Assembly: GCA_030592655.1 (NCBI GenBank)
Contig: JAUVIQ010000096.1
Location: 1 to 10,793, forward strand
Source: Planctomycetales bacterium
Lineage (GTDB): Bacteria; Planctomycetota; Phycisphaerae; SM23-33
Length of the DNA: 10,793 bases
Reading direction: 5' to 3'
Shown here piece after piece: positions 1 through 6,477 of the stretch. The notes beneath the pieces were generated by a model. It was not told where the DNA came from and ran no database searches. It worked only from the letters and a program-made list of their open reading frames with translations. The stretch's first letter is position 1; each line of letters starts with the position of its first letter. The translations under genes and the position numbers were made by a program.

Positions 1-47
1 CTTCGTTTGATGTCGTAATGCAAGTCGGCTGTTACGAGAATCCGCAT
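1..47 (-). CDS. Metallophosphoesterase (calcineurin-like), N-terminal fragment cut by window edge
   Basis: An ATG at 47-45 shares its A with the TGA stop of the preceding minus-strand gene (TGATG arrangement), which suggests translational coupling. Only 15 codons are visible; they read MRILVTADLHYDIKR. A hydrophobic first strand followed by a D-x-H pair (here ADLHYD) is the typical N-terminus of calcineurin-like metallophosphoesterases, where the Asp and His bind the first metal. A weak purine-rich AAAGG lies about 10 bases upstream, inside the previous gene. The rest lies outside the window, so substrate and length cannot be judged. The family call rests on this short motif alone. Confidence 0.6.
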   Translation of the reverse strand, partial: MRILVTADLHYDIKR

Positions 48-2356
48 CAGCGGGTTACCTTTGGTAATTTCGACGCGGGTTGTTGGCGGAGGTACAGCGC
101 CACTTCCTTGCCGAACCCGGCCGGCGGGGAAAAGGCGGTGTTGAAAGCGTTTATTATGACGCCGTTTTGGGTAACGCTTTTTCCCGTCGCGCAGTCCAGC
201 CACGTGAGAATGTAGGTTCCATCGAATTTGCCTTTGATTCCCATCTCGCCGGTCCGCCTGGACGAGTAGGCGATGTATGCTTCGCCCGGCTTGGCCAGGA
301 CGTATTCGGTGTCGCCGCCGGCCAGTTCGTCGTGCGGTTCCATTTCCTGAAAATTCGTGGATTCGAAAAATTTCATCAACCGGCCACAGTCTTTCAGGTC
401 GCTGACGGGCGTGGAGGCAATGTCCATCCCGATGACCATCACGTACGCTCCAGCCATTGCGCAGGCCCAGTTCTTCTTCCGCGCCTCTACGCCGGTTCCG
501 TGATTGCCAATCTCGGACATGTTCAGGTTGTACCTGCCGCCGGCCTTTTTCCAGGCCTTGAGCAATCCGGCATGAAGCTCTTCGGGTGTCTTGCCGCCGT
601 ACTGGACGGCAAACTGGTCAATGTTGGGATCGTCGGCGAATTCAGAAAAATCCAGTCCGGACAGTTTGTGGACCGCAATGGGATGGGCATACTCGTCGGC
701 AGCGCGGATTTCGGCGGCAATGGCCGAAACTCGTTTCGCGCTGAACCGCTCCTGGTACTCCTCGGCTACGCACCAGATAAGGTTCCTGTGGTGTTTGAAT
801 CGCTTCACCAGCCCACGGACGAATTTACGTTCCGCCGGTCCGACCTTATCACCCGTCTTCCAGATTCTGGCGCTGTCGTCGTAGAAAAAGAAGTATATCA
901 CGATCCCGGCCTTGTCCATCTCGGTGAACCACTTTTCCCACTGGTCGAGCACCTTGGCGTTGAAGCCTTTGGCCGGGTCGTTGTCGATGAATGGGTTGTG
1001 GGTCTTTTCTCCGTCGCCGCCGTGTGAGCGGACAGCCATCAGGTAGATGCAGTTTGCGCCGGTGGGTTTGAGTTTGGTGATGAGTTTCATCTGGTCGCCG
1101 TCGCGCGTGCCGTCGGGCTTTTGCTTGCCTCGGTAGAGGAAGCCCTCCGGGTCTCCCGGCCCGCACATGAAAAACGGCTTGTGCTTGCCCTTGGCGTCGT
1201 AGCGCACCAGCCATCGCGGGTTCTTCGGATGCACGGCGATTTGCCCCGTCATCGGCCCGGCGCGTGTATCCGTTACCGAAGCGACCAGCAGTTTCAGCGC
1301 GCCGTTTGCGGTCTTGTCCTTCCTGGCAAGAAGCGTGTCGTTCCAGGACAGGACGATGTCCAATGATGGGATGACGACCATGCCCCGCTTGCCGCCGGCG
1401 TGGCCGAAGGCGCCGTAGGCGTCTTTCGGCGCGTCAGGCCAGTTACGTTTGCCGTCTCGGCCGATACCGTTAATCCACCACAGCCAGGAGTAGCCGCCGT
1501 CGTGATCGCCCTGGTTATCGGGAATGGAACGGGAGCCTATCGAACGCTGTCCGGGAATCATCTCACCGGCCTTCCTGCCTGCCCGCGGGATCGACAGCGG
1601 TAGCGGACTGGTAACGGCCATGACGGCATGCTTTTTGCTGATTAGTTGCTTGCCGCGCCAGTTGCCTTTGTGCAGATACAGCAGGCCGAGGCGACAGAAA
1701 TCGCGCGGTGAAACACCTACGCGACCTGCACGGTTCCTGACGCCGAAGACCATCATCGTGGGCTTGTCCTCGCATTGCAGCGGGTCGGTCAGCAAAGGCC
1801 GGAGGACCTTCGCGTCCACGTTCTTATACGTTGCGCCATAGACCTTCTTGAACAGGCAATCCCAGAAAAGCGCCATTTGCCAGTCATTATAGGCGTAGGC
1901 TGTGCCGGGCTTCTCAACTAGGCCGTAACAGGAAATCTGGTTGGCCACGTGCCGCCAGGTAATGTTCCGATCCTTGTAGCCGAGGTCCTTGTTAATCTCT
2001 TTCAGCCTCGGCTCGTATTTGAGAACCTTCTCATCCAGACTGGGAATCTTTCCGTCTTCGACAGCCTTGAAGAGGAAGTGGCTGTACCACGGTTTGCAGG
2101 CGGAGGCTACGTCTCCGCGCTTCTTGTAATTGCCCCAGGTATAGACCATGACGCCGCTGCGTGTAACACAGCCCCGACCACCGAGGTAATCGCTGAAGGT
2201 CTTGAGTTTGTCCTTGTCCAGACCGGCCTCGGCGGGTGTTCTGACCGCCCAGGTCTTTCCGGGATATACCGGTCGGCCCGCCAAGGCGGGAAGTGCGGAC
2301 ACTTGTGCAACATAAGCGGTAATTATAATTCGCAACATCGTTCGGATCATAGTCAT
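47..2356 (-). CDS. Secreted fusion: beta-lactamase-family serine hydrolase plus glycoside-hydrolase-like domain
   Basis: Protein of 769 aa. The start at 2356 was chosen over an in-frame ATG at 2377 because an AGGAG lies 7 bases before it and the product then opens with a clean signal peptide (hydrophobic residues 7-22, likely cleavage after A-L-A at 26). Residues about 35-365 resemble class C beta-lactamase/penicillin-binding-type serine hydrolases: S85-x-x-K88 (SACK) is the probable nucleophile motif, Y156-N-D replaces the usual Y-x-N after a PGT turn, and H319-A-G-G fits the third (KTG/HxG) motif. Residues about 380-700 resemble the DUF4038/GH140-like TIM-barrel hydrolases: E533 after NLIWCVA is a candidate acid/base and E615 in NMSEIG a candidate nucleophile. 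Residues about 700-757 look like the small beta domain that often ends such proteins. It is probably exported and acts on a polysaccharide or ester-bearing glycan; the substrate is unknown. The stop overlaps the next gene's start. Confidence 0.8.
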   Translation of the reverse strand: MTMIRTMLRIIITAYVAQVSALPALAGRPVYPGKTWAVRTPAEAGLDKDKLKTFSDYLGGRGCVTRSGVMVYTWGNYKKRGDVASACKPWYSHFLFKAVEDGKIPSLDEKVLKYEPRLKEINKDLGYKDRNITWRHVANQISCYGLVEKPGTAYAYNDWQMALFWDCLFKKVYGATYKNVDAKVLRPLLTDPLQCEDKPTMMVFGVRNRAGRVGVSPRDFCRLGLLYLHKGNWRGKQLISKKHAVMAVTSPLPLSIPRAGRKAGEMIPGQRSIGSRSIPDNQGDHDGGYSWLWWINGIGRDGKRNWPDAPKDAYGAFGHAGGKRGMVVIPSLDIVLSWNDTLLARKDKTANGALKLLVASVTDTRAGPMTGQIAVHPKNPRWLVRYDAKGKHKPFFMCGPGDPEGFLYRGKQKPDGTRDGDQMKLITKLKPTGANCIYLMAVRSHGGDGEKTHNPFIDNDPAKGFNAKVLDQWEKWFTEMDKAGIVIYFFFYDDSARIWKTGDKVGPAERKFVRGLVKRFKHHRNLIWCVAEEYQERFSAKRVSAIAAEIRAADEYAHPIAVHKLSGLDFSEFADDPNIDQFAVQYGGKTPEELHAGLLKAWKKAGGRYNLNMSEIGNHGTGVEARKKNWACAMAGAYVMVIGMDIASTPVSDLKDCGRLMKFFESTNFQEMEPHDELAGGDTEYVLAKPGEAYIAYSSRRTGEMGIKGKFDGTYILTWLDCATGKSVTQNGVIINAFNTAFSPPAGFGKEVALYLRQQPASKLPKVTR

Positions 2357-2363
2357 TGAATTT

Positions 2364-2368
2364 CTCCT
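2364..2368 (-). promoter_or_regulatory. Ribosome binding site deciding the start of the serine hydrolase fusion
   Basis: AGGAG on the minus strand, 7 bases before the ATG at 2356. It falls inside the longer reading frame beginning at 2377, so it argues for the shorter protein whose first residues are MTMIRTML. Confidence 0.65.
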
Positions 2369-2392
2369 TAATTTCATGCTTACGGAGGTTTG

Positions 2393-2420
2393 ATTATAGA
2401 GGTTTGAGGCGAAGAGTAAA
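2393..2420 (-). promoter_or_regulatory. Candidate sigma70-type promoter of the serine hydrolase fusion
   Basis: On the minus strand TTTACT (2420-2415, 4 of 6 to TTGACA), a 16-base spacer, then a perfect TATAAT (2398-2393). Transcription would begin near 2386, giving a leader of about 30 bases that contains the AGGAG. Planctomycete promoters are poorly characterised, so this rests on the general bacterial consensus. Confidence 0.45.
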
Positions 2421-2464
2421 AGCCCGTCGCAGGCAGGGAGCCGCCTGTTTTTTAGCCGGCACCG

Positions 2465-2492
2465 TTGACACCTGCCCGACAGGCTGTATTAT
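2465..2492 (+). promoter_or_regulatory. Candidate sigma70-type promoter of the phosphotransferase, with a dyad in the spacer
   Basis: A perfect TTGACA (2465-2470), a 16-base spacer and TATTAT (2487-2492, 5 of 6) lie 46 bases before the ATG at 2539. The spacer holds an interrupted dyad: ACACCTG (2468-2474) pairs with CAGG-c-TGT (2480-2487) around CCCGA, with one bulged base. A repressor site is possible but not shown. The promoter position supports starting the gene at 2539, not at the TTG far upstream at 2356. Confidence 0.5.
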
Positions 2493-2538
2493 CTTCTTTT
2501 TGGGGTTTGATTCGCGGAAAGGTCAGCGGATACCAAGT

Positions 2539-3579
2539 ATGGACCCAGAACGCAAAACATTTGATGCGGCGGAGTTGGCCATGTGTTTGAGCCACTACGA
2601 CCTCGGTATAATTCGCTCGGTGCAGGATTTTCCTCGCGGCTCGCGACGGTCGCCGAAGGTGGTCTTTGAGAGCGAGAAGCGAGGTCGTCTGCTTTTCAAG
2701 CGTCGCGCCCACGGTAAAGACGACATCAAGAAGGTCGCCTTCACCCACCAGATACAACTTCACCTCGCTGGCGAAAATTTTCCCCTTCCCCAACTGATAG
2801 GCACTCGCCCGGACAATAATTCAATGCTCGTCCTGGGCGAGCGGATATACGAATTGTTCGAGTTCGTCAGCGGAAAGGGATACGACGGTTCGCTCGACGC
2901 GACGTTCGACGCCGGGCGTATCCTCGGTCTGTATCATAAACTGCTTGCGAATTTCCAGGGCGATTACCGCCCGCCGAAAGGAAGTTATCACGGCGCGAGC
3001 GCCGTCGGCGAAGCCATTATCAATACGACCACCTCGTTACCACTGGACAGCAGGCCCGAACCGAGCGTGGTGATGGATACGGTAAAATACCTTGAGCAGG
3101 CCTATCTTCGCTGCACAGACAAGGCCAACAAGGCCGGTCTGAAAGACTGGCCCGCCCAGATCGTCCACGGCGACTGGCATCCGGGTAACATGCTCTTCCG
3201 CGACAATCTCGTCGCTGCCGTCATTGACTATGACACCGCACGACTCCAGCAACGAGTCATCGATCTGTCCAACGGAACGATACAGTTCTCCATCATCGGC
3301 GGGTCGGATGATCCCGCCGATTGGCCGGACTATCCCGACCAGACCCGTCTGAAACGATTCCTGCTCGGGTACGACTCGGTCAACGTAATCAGCAAGGCTG
3401 AACTCCAGGTCATTCCTTTCCTCATGTGCGAGGCGATGATCGCCGAAGCCGTTCTCCCCATCGCCGCGACCGGATCGTTCGGACGCATGCAGGGCTTCGG
3501 CTTCCTCCAGATGATCCGGCGAAAGGTCAGCTGGGTCCTCGACCACCTCAAAGAGATCGAAGCAGTGCTGAAGGACTGA
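2539..3579 (+). CDS. APH / homoserine kinase type II-like phosphotransferase
   Basis: Protein of 346 aa, cytoplasmic, no signal peptide. The frame is open back to 2356, but ATG 2539 lies downstream of a good promoter and gives the family's usual length. The fold is the aminoglycoside-phosphotransferase/choline-kinase type. K54 (LLFKRR) is the probable ATP-binding lysine. H210-G-D212-W-H-P-G-N217 is the Brenner catalytic loop, with D212 as catalytic base. D230-Y-D232 matches the metal-binding DxD segment. The hinge region (ELFEFVSG, about 105-112) is also typical. Relatives phosphorylate small hydroxylated molecules (homoserine, choline, aminoglycosides, sugars) or protein Ser/Thr (SrkA); the acceptor cannot be told here, and an antibiotic-resistance role should not be assumed. 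It stands alone: divergent to the fusion hydrolase and separated from mntA by 223 noncoding bases. Confidence 0.82.
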   Translation: MDPERKTFDAAELAMCLSHYDLGIIRSVQDFPRGSRRSPKVVFESEKRGRLLFKRRAHGKDDIKKVAFTHQIQLHLAGENFPLPQLIGTRPDNNSMLVLGERIYELFEFVSGKGYDGSLDATFDAGRILGLYHKLLANFQGDYRPPKGSYHGASAVGEAIINTTTSLPLDSRPEPSVVMDTVKYLEQAYLRCTDKANKAGLKDWPAQIVHGDWHPGNMLFRDNLVAAVIDYDTARLQQRVIDLSNGTIQFSIIGGSDDPADWPDYPDQTRLKRFLLGYDSVNVISKAELQVIPFLMCEAMIAEAVLPIAATGSFGRMQGFGFLQMIRRKVSWVLDHLKEIEAVLKD

Positions 3580-3587
3580 TTCTAAAA

Positions 3588-3624
3588 GGCACTCGGCACT
3601 GGGCACTAGGCATTGGTGGCACTG
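3588..3624 (+). repeat. Heptanucleotide tandem repeat, GGCACTN type
   Basis: Four head-to-tail 7-base units begin 8 bases after the phosphotransferase stop: GGCACTC (3588), GGCACTG (3595), GGCACTA (3602) and GGCATTG (3609). After a 2-base interruption (GT) a fifth GGCACTG follows at 3618. The unit is not a multiple of three and no gene covers it, so it is noncoding. It resembles the short tandemly repeated repetitive (STRR) heptamers described in filamentous cyanobacteria. Confidence 0.75.
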
Positions 3625-3708
3625 GGGTAAAGAAGGTTTTTCCTGTTTAATTCCCCGATTCAATAAAATATCGGAATTACAAAGGCAGGACGCACAACGC
3701 CACCCGCC

Positions 3709-3750
3709 AATTACGAATTACGAATTACGAATTACCAATTACCAATTACG
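3709..3750 (+). repeat. Heptanucleotide tandem repeat, AATTACS type (six units)
   Basis: Six exact 7-base units fill 42 bases: AATTACG three times (3709, 3716, 3723), AATTACC twice (3730, 3737), AATTACG once (3744). It ends 52 bases before the mntA start. A lone AATTAC also occurs at 3675. The unit differs completely from the GGCACTN repeat 85 bases upstream in the same gap. It is AT-rich and noncoding; a role in transcription or mRNA stability is possible but not evident. Confidence 0.8.
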
Positions 3751-3790
3751 ACATTTGTTATTTCGTTAGGTATCGCACGTCGATCTGATT

Positions 3791-3796
3791 TATAAT
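3791..3796 (+). promoter_or_regulatory. Possible -10 element of the mntA operon
   Basis: A perfect TATAAT ends 6 bases before the mntA ATG at 3803. If used, transcription would begin at or next to the start codon, giving a leaderless message; this fits the absence of a good Shine-Dalgarno sequence (only AGG, 3 bases from the ATG). No convincing -35 is found at the expected spacing (AGGTAT at 17 bases). Low confidence. Confidence 0.3.
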
Positions 3797-3802
3797 AGGT
3801 GT

Positions 3803-4204
3803 ATGGATTTTGACTGCGAAAAAGTTGCGCGGACGTGCCGGCGGGAAGGCATATTGCTGCTGATTCTGTTCGGCTCGCGGGCTGGCGGAAATACCCCCGT
3901 CGGCAACGACACCGACCTGGCGGTGATGCTCGAGTCATCCCCTGCCGGACTTTCCGACCTGGTTCGTCTTGAGGACAACCTCCGCGAGGCGCTGGAAATC
4001 ACCGGAAGGATCGATCTGGTGATACTTAACGATGTCGAATCCACAACCCTCCGCCGCGAGATCGCTCGCGCCGGAAAGGTACTGTTCGATAAGGACGGTG
4101 AGCAGTTTCCGCAATTCGTCGTGCGTGCGATGAAGGAATTCGCCGATTTCGAACCGTTTCGCCGACTTCGACGCCAGGTTCTCACAGGGAGATTCAAACC
4201 ATGA
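3803..4204 (+). CDS. mntA: MntA-type antitoxin, minimal nucleotidyltransferase (MNT) domain
   Basis: Protein of 133 aa, the usual length for stand-alone MNT proteins. G24-S25 in LFGSRAGG, then D36-T-D38 in NDTDLAVM, are the GS(x)nDxD signature of the polymerase-beta nucleotidyltransferase fold. D71 in RIDLVIL is the likely third metal ligand. In characterised MntA/HepT pairs the MNT protein neutralises HepT by transferring AMP units to a tyrosine near the HEPN catalytic motif. All residues needed for that chemistry appear present. The stop overlaps the hepT start by 4 bases (ATGA), so the two are almost certainly co-translated. Here the antitoxin gene comes first, whereas in the Shewanella pair hepT comes first. 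It is the first gene of an apparent four-gene operon. Confidence 0.88.
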   Translation: MDFDCEKVARTCRREGILLLILFGSRAGGNTPVGNDTDLAVMLESSPAGLSDLVRLEDNLREALEITGRIDLVILNDVESTTLRREIARAGKVLFDKDGEQFPQFVVRAMKEFADFEPFRRLRRQVLTGRFKP

Positions 4205-4620
4205 GTCCAGCCGTTGTTGAACGTAAATTGGCGCTGCTGAATACATATCGCACCGACCTGGCCGCTTATAATGAGGCGGGTTTGCAGGAAAAAGACCACT
4301 ACGCCGTCGAGCGATTGATTCAACTCTGCGTAGAGGTAATGTCCGACGTCAGCACGCACTGGCTGGCTGTGCAGGGCTTCATACAACCGGACAGTTACTC
4401 CGAAGTATTCCGAGAGGTCGGGCGCAGGGGACTGTTGCCCGAATCACTGACGCAAAGCCTCACCAATGCCCTGAAGATGCGGAACCTGATTGTTCACGTC
4501 TATGAGAGAATAGATTGGCGCCGGATTCGGGAAGCATTGCCGATTATTCTGAGCGACGTGTCGGACTTCATCAATGAAGTGTCTGCACGCTTCCTGAAAG
4601 ACAGCCGGCAGCGCCCCTGA
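4201..4620 (+). CDS. hepT: HepT-type toxin, HEPN-domain ribonuclease
   Basis: Protein of 139 aa, all helical in appearance, matching the HepT/DUF86 family in length. The diagnostic R-x4-H-x-Y motif is intact: R94-N-L-I-V-H99-V-Y101. R and H form the RNase site at the HEPN dimer interface, and the tyrosine corresponds to the residue AMPylated by MntA in studied systems. The toxin therefore looks active and controllable, not decayed. The ATG at 4201 overlaps the mntA stop (ATGA). The next gene begins 15 bases downstream with its ribosome binding site in the gap, so hepT probably shares a transcript with the membrane protein and glycosyltransferase genes. The RNA target (tRNA or mRNA) cannot be read from sequence. 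Confidence 0.9.
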   Translation: MSPAVVERKLALLNTYRTDLAAYNEAGLQEKDHYAVERLIQLCVEVMSDVSTHWLAVQGFIQPDSYSEVFREVGRRGLLPESLTQSLTNALKMRNLIVHVYERIDWRRIREALPIILSDVSDFINEVSARFLKDSRQRP

Positions 4621-4635
4621 CATCGGAGTCGGAAT

Positions 4636-6477
4636 GTGAGCATAGCACAGAGCGCAACTTCGCCGATTACAAGCCGGCGCCGCAGTAAGTCCAGGCCGTT
4701 GCTGCGTCGCAGTTCGATCTTCCGCACTGTCTTCTTTATAATCGTCGATCTTGCCGGTTATGTATCCGTTAACGCATTTCTGTATTACCTTTCGACGGGG
4801 CGTTGGTTGGATTTCTCGCTGAACAGTTACAGGTCCGCTCTGGCGTCGCCGCTCAGCGAGATGCTCCTGCACCCGTTGAGCATTTTCGAATACCCCTGGA
4901 TGATACTCGTTACCGGTTTGCTGATATCGGCGGTGGTTTTCGTTCCGATTATGGTGGCGGTGCTGTATCGCTTGAGCATTTCGGCGTTGTTTATCCTGGT
5001 CGTTGCCGTAATCGCCCACGCTCCGCTTCTGGCGGTCTTCCTGGCGGCTGGGTGCATCCTTGCCGGACGGACGGGGCTGAGGCGGGAACTTCCGCTGGTA
5101 GCGCTTCTCGCAGGGCTTGCGCCGGTGGCTGTGTACTTCTACTTCTTCACCGGCGGCGACGAGACGCCGCTGCTTCCGCTTCAGGGGCTTTCGGTGAACC
5201 TGATTTTGATCCTGACGCTGATAACAGCCGTACTGGCTGGGGCGGTCGTGTCGTTACTGGCGAGGCTTACGAGGTTCAGACCCGGTATAATTTGGCCTGT
5301 GATTCTCATACTTCTTTCCGTCCCGGCGTGGGTATTTTCCGAAAAGGTCGGCGTTGACGAACTCGATTACGCTCTTCTGGTCGCTCGCGTCGGTCCCGGA
5401 GAAGCGTTTTTCGCCCCTCCGACGGGGGAAAATATATCCTATCCGGTTCGGGTTACATCTTTACCGGCATCGACCCGACCCGCTTCGCAACCCGCGTCCC
5501 GCCCCACTTCGCAACAGTCCAAATCGGCGTTGGCCTTACTGATACGCGCGGGGGTGGACCTCGGACGGCAGCGGACGGCGCTGACGAGCCAATGCCAAAG
5601 GTTTATCAAGCGGCATCCCGACAGCGACCGATCTGCCTCCGTAATGTGGGTTTTGGCGACGGCAAAGGACATCCGAATCGACAAACAGGCGATTAAGACC
5701 GGCGTAATCAGGTATCGCTACGCCGGTCCGTCCGCCGAATCGCAGGGCGTGTGGAGCGATCTTCTGTCCGAGCGTTACTCCCGCTGCCCGCAGGTGTTTG
5801 TCGCACATCAGAAACTGGGGATTCAGACCATCCGCGAAGGGCGGAGTCTCCAGAAGGCAAGGGAACACCTGCGCATCGCCCAGACATTGCTTGCGACACA
5901 CCTGGAACAACAAGACCCTGACCCGTCGGCAGGACCGGTCGGCGTGTTTATTCAAAAAAAATCGCTTCCGTCAAAGGAGTATTACCGAAAAGTTCTCGCC
6001 GAAACCGACAATATAATCTGGCTGATGGAAATAAACGAAGTCCGCGACGATAATTCCAAAAACACCGACGCCTTCAGGGACTATATGAAACTCTGGCCTT
6101 TTATCGATGCCCAAAGCGGCGAGCTGCAAGACCTCGCCAAAGGATACAAGGAAACGAACCTGTCCGATAATTTCCATCTCCGGGCTGCGCTTGCCGAAAA
6201 GAACGAACACGACCGCGCGGAGCAACTTTCCCAACTGGCCGGTGAAATCAACGACGCCGCCATTGTCGCCAATTACGAACTTGGGCGACTCGCCCTGCGG
6301 CTGGAAAGAATGCCGGCGTGGTCGAAAATGAATCTGAAACCGGCTGAACATTACTTCAGAATCGCCAAAAGCGCCCAGGATAACCCGTACCGCATATCAG
6401 CCGAGCGGCATCTGGCGTGGATAGAGGGAAGGAAACAAACCACCACAATGCCGAAGCGGAGTACGAAAAGACCGTGA
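4636..6477 (+). CDS. Multi-pass membrane protein with helical TPR-like C-terminal region, function unknown
   Basis: Protein of 613 aa starting at GTG 4636, with GGAG 7 bases upstream (4625-4628). I do not recognise a named family. The N-terminus is strongly basic (RRRSKSRPLLRR, 14-25), suggesting a cytoplasmic start. Hydrophobic segments lie at about 30-52, 88-110, 114-143 (long, perhaps two short helices), 152-172, 186-209 and 217-236. A Pro/Ser/Thr/Gln-rich linker follows at about 275-296. The remainder, 297-600, is soluble and helix-rich, with TPR-like stretches such as 401-424 (AREHLRIAQTLLA) and 568-597 (AEHYFRIAKSA, then AERHLAWIEG). Whether this part is cytoplasmic or periplasmic depends on an uncertain helix count. 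It sits 15 bases after hepT and overlaps the glycosyltransferase by 4 bases, so a scaffold or partner for envelope lipid or glycan work is plausible. The C-terminus is short and basic (PKRSTKRP). Confidence 0.8.
   Translation: MSIAQSATSPITSRRRSKSRPLLRRSSIFRTVFFIIVDLAGYVSVNAFLYYLSTGRWLDFSLNSYRSALASPLSEMLLHPLSIFEYPWMILVTGLLISAVVFVPIMVAVLYRLSISALFILVVAVIAHAPLLAVFLAAGCILAGRTGLRRELPLVALLAGLAPVAVYFYFFTGGDETPLLPLQGLSVNLILILTLITAVLAGAVVSLLARLTRFRPGIIWPVILILLSVPAWVFSEKVGVDELDYALLVARVGPGEAFFAPPTGENISYPVRVTSLPASTRPASQPASRPTSQQSKSALALLIRAGVDLGRQRTALTSQCQRFIKRHPDSDRSASVMWVLATAKDIRIDKQAIKTGVIRYRYAGPSAESQGVWSDLLSERYSRCPQVFVAHQKLGIQTIREGRSLQKAREHLRIAQTLLATHLEQQDPDPSAGPVGVFIQKKSLPSKEYYRKVLAETDNIIWLMEINEVRDDNSKNTDAFRDYMKLWPFIDAQSGELQDLAKGYKETNLSDNFHLRAALAEKNEHDRAEQLSQLAGEINDAAIVANYELGRLALRLERMPAWSKMNLKPAEHYFRIAKSAQDNPYRISAERHLAWIEGRKQTTTMPKRSTKRP

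Noticed and set aside
80..1027. Long open frame on the plus strand opposite the hydrolase fusion
   Set aside because: It has no recognisable domain and lies wholly inside the well-supported minus-strand gene; high G+C codon structure opens such antisense frames.
2429..2453. Terminator-like GCAGGC...GCCTGT hairpin followed by six T on the plus strand
   Set aside because: The stem is only 5-6 bp with an 8-base loop, and no plus-strand gene lies upstream for it to end.
2356..2538. N-terminal extension of the phosphotransferase from TTG 2356
   Set aside because: The extra 61 residues do not resemble the family, the TTG lacks a ribosome binding site, and a promoter lies inside this stretch at 2465-2492.
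3037..3663. 208-aa minus-strand frame opposite the phosphotransferase
   Set aside because: It overlaps the catalytic region of a clear gene and runs through the heptamer repeat; no domain is visible.
3649..3678. Inverted repeat AATTCCCCGAT / ATCGGAATT after the phosphotransferase
   Set aside because: The stem carries a 2-base bulge, is A/T-rich at its base and has no U-tract, so I do not call it a terminator.
6417..6473. Earlier GTG start for the glycosyltransferase
   Set aside because: The 19 added residues do not fit the family N-terminus; GTG 6474 gives the glycine-rich loop at the usual distance and a classic GTGA overlap.
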